From Desulfovibrio sp. JC010 (lineage in GTDB: Bacteria > Desulfobacterota > Desulfovibrionia > Desulfovibrionales > Desulfovibrionaceae): a stretch of 64,000 nt of DNA. The first letter of the stretch is position 1; the number at the start of each line of letters is the position of its first letter. The notes beneath the pieces are model-generated. The model had not been told where the DNA came from. It searched no databases and worked only from the letters and a program-made list of their open reading frames with translations. The DNA is taken from contig NZ_VOIQ01000002.1 of assembly GCF_010470675.1 (NCBI RefSeq), forward strand, positions 124,001-188,000. The letters are read 5' to 3'. Of the stretch, positions 61,164 to 64,000 are shown piece by piece. The position numbers and the translations under genes are program-made.

Positions 61164-62438
61164 ATGGGCCAAGACAAAAAAATAGAAAACCTGAACCTGA
61201 CTGAATTAAAACAGAAGAAGATGTCCGATCTTATGGATCTGGCAGCCAAATTCAAAGTTGAAAACCCCAGCGGAATGCGCAAGCAGGAACTGATCTTCGC
61301 ACTGCTTCAGGGTTGCGCTGCGCAGAACGGACAGATTTACGGTGAAGGGGTTCTGGAAGTACTCCCCGACGGATTCGGCTTCCTGCGCTCCCCGACCTAC
61401 AGCTACATGCCCGGCCCGGATGACATCTACGTCTCACCTTCCCAGATCAGAAGATTCGGCCTGCGCAAGGGTGACATCATCTCCGGCCAGATTCGCCCCC
61501 CCAAGGAAGGCGAACGTTACTTCGCACTGCTCCGGGTCAATGAAATCGGTCTCGAATCTCCCGAACATTCCAGAAATCTGGTACTTTTCGACAACCTGAC
61601 TCCCGTATACCCGGACAACCGTTTCAAGATGGAAAACGGTCCCAAGAATTTCAGCTCCCGGGTAATTGATATTCTTTCCCCCATCGGACGCGGACAGCGT
61701 GCACTGCTCGTAGCACCGCCCCGTACCGGTAAGACCATGATGCTGCAGAACATCGCCAACTCCATCAACGCCAACCATCCTGACGTTGACCTGATTGTCC
61801 TGCTCATCGACGAACGCCCCGAAGAAGTTACCGACATGGCCCGCACCGTTAAGGCCGAAGTGGTCAGCTCCACCTTTGATGAGCCGCCGCAGCGCCACGT
61901 GCAGGTTACCGAGATGGTTCTTGAAAAGGCCAAGCGCCTTGTTGAGCGTAAACGTGACGTAGTCATCCTGCTCGACTCCATCACCCGTCTCGGCCGTGCA
62001 TACAACGCCGTTACTCCTTCCTCCGGCAGGGTTCTTTCCGGGGGTCTGGATGCCAACGCCATGCAGCGTCCCAAAAGATTCTTCGGCGCAGCCCGTAACA
62101 TTGAAGAAGGCGGCAGCCTGACCATCATCGCCACCGCTCTCATTGATACCGGCTCCCGCATGGACGAAGTCATCTTTGAAGAATTCAAGGGTACCGGCAA
62201 CATGGACCTCTATCTGGACCGCAAGCTTGCTGAAAAACGTGTATTCCCGGCTATCGACATCAACCGTTCCGGCACACGCAAGGAAGAACTCCTCCTTGAT
62301 GACGGAGTACTCAACAAGGTCTGGATCCTGCGCAAACTGCTTGCCCCCATGAACTCCATCGATTCCATGGAATTCCTGCTCGACAAGATGAAGGGCACCA
62401 AAAACAATGAAGAATTCTTCGATATGATGGGCAAATAG
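61164..62438 (+). CDS. rho: Transcription termination factor Rho
   Basis: 424-residue hexameric RNA helicase. N-terminal Rho_N helical domain (about 8-50: [20 protein letters not shown]), cold-shock RNA-binding domain (about 55-130: [18 protein letters not shown]), and an ATPase core with Walker [11 protein letters not shown] (about 181-190), Walker [17 protein letters not shown] and C-terminal RKEELLLD. The start has no clear ribosome site, and the long structured leader suggests autogenous control, as known for rho elsewhere. Confidence 0.97.
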   Translation: MGQDKKIENLNLTELKQKKMSDLMDLAAKFKVENPSGMRKQELIFALLQGCAAQNGQIYGEGVLEVLPDGFGFLRSPTYSYMPGPDDIYVSPSQIRRFGLRKGDIISGQIRPPKEGERYFALLRVNEIGLESPEHSRNLVLFDNLTPVYPDNRFKMENGPKNFSSRVIDILSPIGRGQRALLVAPPRTGKTMMLQNIANSINANHPDVDLIVLLIDERPEEVTDMARTVKAEVVSSTFDEPPQRHVQVTEMVLEKAKRLVERKRDVVILLDSITRLGRAYNAVTPSSGRVLSGGLDANAMQRPKRFFGAARNIEEGGSLTIIATALIDTGSRMDEVIFEEFKGTGNMDLYLDRKLAEKRVFPAIDINRSGTRKEELLLDDGVLNKVWILRKLLAPMNSIDSMEFLLDKMKGTKNNEEFFDMMGK

Positions 62439-62463
62439 CCAATCCGCTATCCAAAGAAATATC

Positions 62464-62498
62464 GCCCCCGTGAGTTCTGCTCACGGGGGCTTCTTTTT
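62464..62498 (+). terminator. Terminator of rho
   Basis: GCCCCCGTGAG (62464-62474), loop TTCTG, CTCACGGGGGC (62480-62490), then TTCTTTTT. Confidence 0.9.
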
Positions 62499-62591
62499 AT
62501 ATACTTTCTTTACAAGCTGCGGTTCAAAACTTACTCTCTTCCATATGAATTTGAATCATCAACACCGCCGCTAAATCCGGCAAATTTTAAT

Positions 62592-64000
62592 ATGAATTTC
62601 AGAAACAAAATTTTCCTCCAGAGCACCACACTGATCCTGATCTTTTTTTTCAGTTTCTGTATAACCCCGCAGGCCACAGCAAACTCACTTTTCGGCGATT
62701 TCACAGTCAGTGATGAAATCAAACTCGGTAAAGAATTCGACAAAATGGTCCGCAGCAGGCTGCCCATCATCCTCGACCCCCAGATTGACGGATATGTTAA
62801 AAGACTTGTTGCACGGGTAGCCAAGCATATACCGCCCCAGCCTTTCCCCATCAAAGCCACGGTAATTCGCAACAATGCCATGAATGCCTTCGCTGTTCCG
62901 GGGGGCTATGTTTATGTCTTCACCGGACTTATTCTGAATATGAAGCACGAAAGCGAGCTTGCCGCTGTTATCGGGCACGAACTCGCACACGTAACTCTGC
63001 GTCATGCCGCCCGGCGTATTGAAAAAATGAAAATGGTAAATATGGCCAGCATGCTCGGCACTCTGGCCGGAATGCTGATTGGCATAGCCGGCGGCGGGGC
63101 TAGTATGGGCAATCTGGGACAGGCCATTGCAATGGGATCCCTGGGCGGGGCGCAAGGAGCATACCTGAGCTACACTCAGGAGAACGAGCGTGAAGCCGAC
63201 CATCTGGGCATGAACTACCTTGTTGCCTCAGGTTACAACCCGCAAAGCATGGTTGACGGTTTCAAGGTCATGAAACAACGCCAGTGGCACATGAGCAACA
63301 CCAATATTCCCACATACCTGTCCACCCACCCCGGCCTTGATACCCGTATCGCTTATCTGGAGAACAGGTTCACGCGCATGCCTCCTGAATATTTCAAGCG
63401 AAAAAATGACGATGCGGAATTCCATAAGGTCCAAACCCTTATCCGCGCCAGACTGACTTCAACAGACGTGGCCCTGGCCTACTATCTGGCTATTCCGGAA
63501 AAAGAACGGACCTGCCTCGACCATCTGGGGCTGGGCATTGTCTACTCGCGCATGAAGAAGAACAAAAAGGCGGAGCAGGAATTCAAAAAAGCCAACGAAC
63601 TCTGTCCCGGAGACCCCCTCATTTTGCGTGAAGAAGGACGCTTTTATTTTAATATAGGAGACATGGATAAAGCTTCACCGCTGCTGCACCAGGCCTACCT
63701 GCGCGCCCCCACTGATGCCATGACTCTTTTTTTTATCGCCCGAATCGAAGGAGTGCGCAAAAATTACAAGCAGGCCATCCTGACCATGCGCAGGGTAGCG
63801 GAAATGGTTCCCCATGATCAGGAAATCCATTACCACCTTGGCCGCATGCTCGGAGAATCCGGCCACTATTTTCAGGCCCACGCCCAGCTTGCATATGCTG
63901 CTTTTTACGGACGCAATATGAAACAGGCTCAGTTCCATCTGCGCAAAGCCGAAGGACTGGCCAAAACTAAAAAACAACGCGAAGAGCTTAAAAAGCTGCA
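62592..64000 (+). CDS. M48-family metalloprotease with TPR tail (3' end outside window)
   Basis: The frame is open from ATG 62592 to the right edge, at least 469 codons. Signal peptide or anchor (about 6-30, ending ATA). The M48 domain has the zinc motif GHELAHVTLRH (HExxH, about 137-147) and the third ligand Glu in NEREADHLG (about 200). A glycine-rich hydrophobic stretch lies between them. TPR-like repeats follow from about 300. This is the BepA/YfgC architecture of periplasmic outer-membrane assembly proteases; the function is inferred from that. Confidence 0.9.
   Translation, partial: MNFRNKIFLQSTTLILIFFFSFCITPQATANSLFGDFTVSDEIKLGKEFDKMVRSRLPIILDPQIDGYVKRLVARVAKHIPPQPFPIKATVIRNNAMNAFAVPGGYVYVFTGLILNMKHESELAAVIGHELAHVTLRHAARRIEKMKMVNMASMLGTLAGMLIGIAGGGASMGNLGQAIAMGSLGGAQGAYLSYTQENEREADHLGMNYLVASGYNPQSMVDGFKVMKQRQWHMSNTNIPTYLSTHPGLDTRIAYLENRFTRMPPEYFKRKNDDAEFHKVQTLIRARLTSTDVALAYYLAIPEKERTCLDHLGLGIVYSRMKKNKKAEQEFKKANELCPGDPLILREEGRFYFNIGDMDKASPLLHQAYLRAPTDAMTLFFIARIEGVRKNYKQAILTMRRVAEMVPHDQEIHYHLGRMLGESGHYFQAHAQLAYAAFYGRNMKQAQFHLRKAEGLAKTKKQREELKKL

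Noticed and set aside
1-64000. CRISPR arrays, restriction-modification genes or prophage structural genes
   Set aside because: No regularly spaced repeats, cas genes, methylase/endonuclease pairs or phage morphogenesis operons were seen anywhere in the window.

Overview
The window looks like chromosome from a marine sulfate-reducing bacterium of the Desulfovibrionaceae (Desulfovibrio/Maridesulfovibrio type). The reasons are the tungstate importer beside formate dehydrogenase maturation genes, a DUF4301 gene, the many Cache/PAS/GGDEF/histidine-kinase sensors, and the block ispE-tRNA-prs-rplY-pth-carD-rho. This is inference from gene content; no rRNA or marker phylogeny could be run. GC is moderate, with clearly AT-richer accessory patches at about 7.1-8.5 kb, 30.7-33.8 kb and 35.4-37.1 kb.

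Layout. 0-7.1 kb: DUF4301 3' end, tungstate ABC importer tupABC (minus), then fdhD, fdhE, moaA and a domesticated IS1595-like transposase protein (plus). Together these cover tungsten/molybdenum cofactor supply and formate dehydrogenase maturation. 7.3-8.5 kb: a compact three-gene cassette with a PARP-like ADP-ribosyltransferase, a small antitoxin-like protein and a SecB-like chaperone. It has the architecture of CmdTAC-type toxin-antitoxin-chaperone phage defence. 8.6-13.9 kb: a Cache-GGDEF diguanylate cyclase bracketed by a duplicated ruvB tail, then yebC-ruvC-ruvA-ruvB and rlmE. 14-29.8 kb: CgeB-like glycosyltransferase, BON lipoprotein, GntR regulator, chemoreceptor, PAS histidine kinase, an Lrp-type regulator divergent from kbl-tdh (threonine catabolism), AsmA and membrane proteins.

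30.5-37.1 kb: tRNA-Val(GAC) whose 3' half and terminator are duplicated 3.2 kb downstream. The repeats enclose an integrase-less island with an Rhs gene (broken by one in-frame TAG) and an overlapping candidate immunity gene. Beyond it lie a dicarboxylate symporter and an orphan Rhs C-terminal module with its own candidate membrane immunity protein. 37.1-44.5 kb: a methyltransferase, glycerophosphodiesterase, an AapJQMP-type amino acid ABC importer and a divergent GntR/UTRA regulator. 44.6-54.9 kb: signalling genes, including two sensors sharing a cysteine-bearing PAS domain, a cheX-cheY-CheA-like kinase-PhnD-like cluster, and a c-heme sensor kinase. 55-64 kb: HtrA protease, ispE, tRNA-Gln, prs, rplY, pth, carD, a structured RNA candidate, rho, and the start of an M48 protease/TPR gene.

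A family of intergenic hairpin modules (GCCTCCGGCGGCC box, AAACTTTTGCAAAAGTTT-type hairpin, AAAACGTTTT/GCGAAGC box) recurs at least seven times. The most interesting items are the ART-antitoxin-SecB cassette, the tRNA-bounded Rhs island, the transposase-derived protein in the formate/Moco locus, the duplicated ruvB tail around the cyclase gene, and the large structured RNA candidate upstream of rho.
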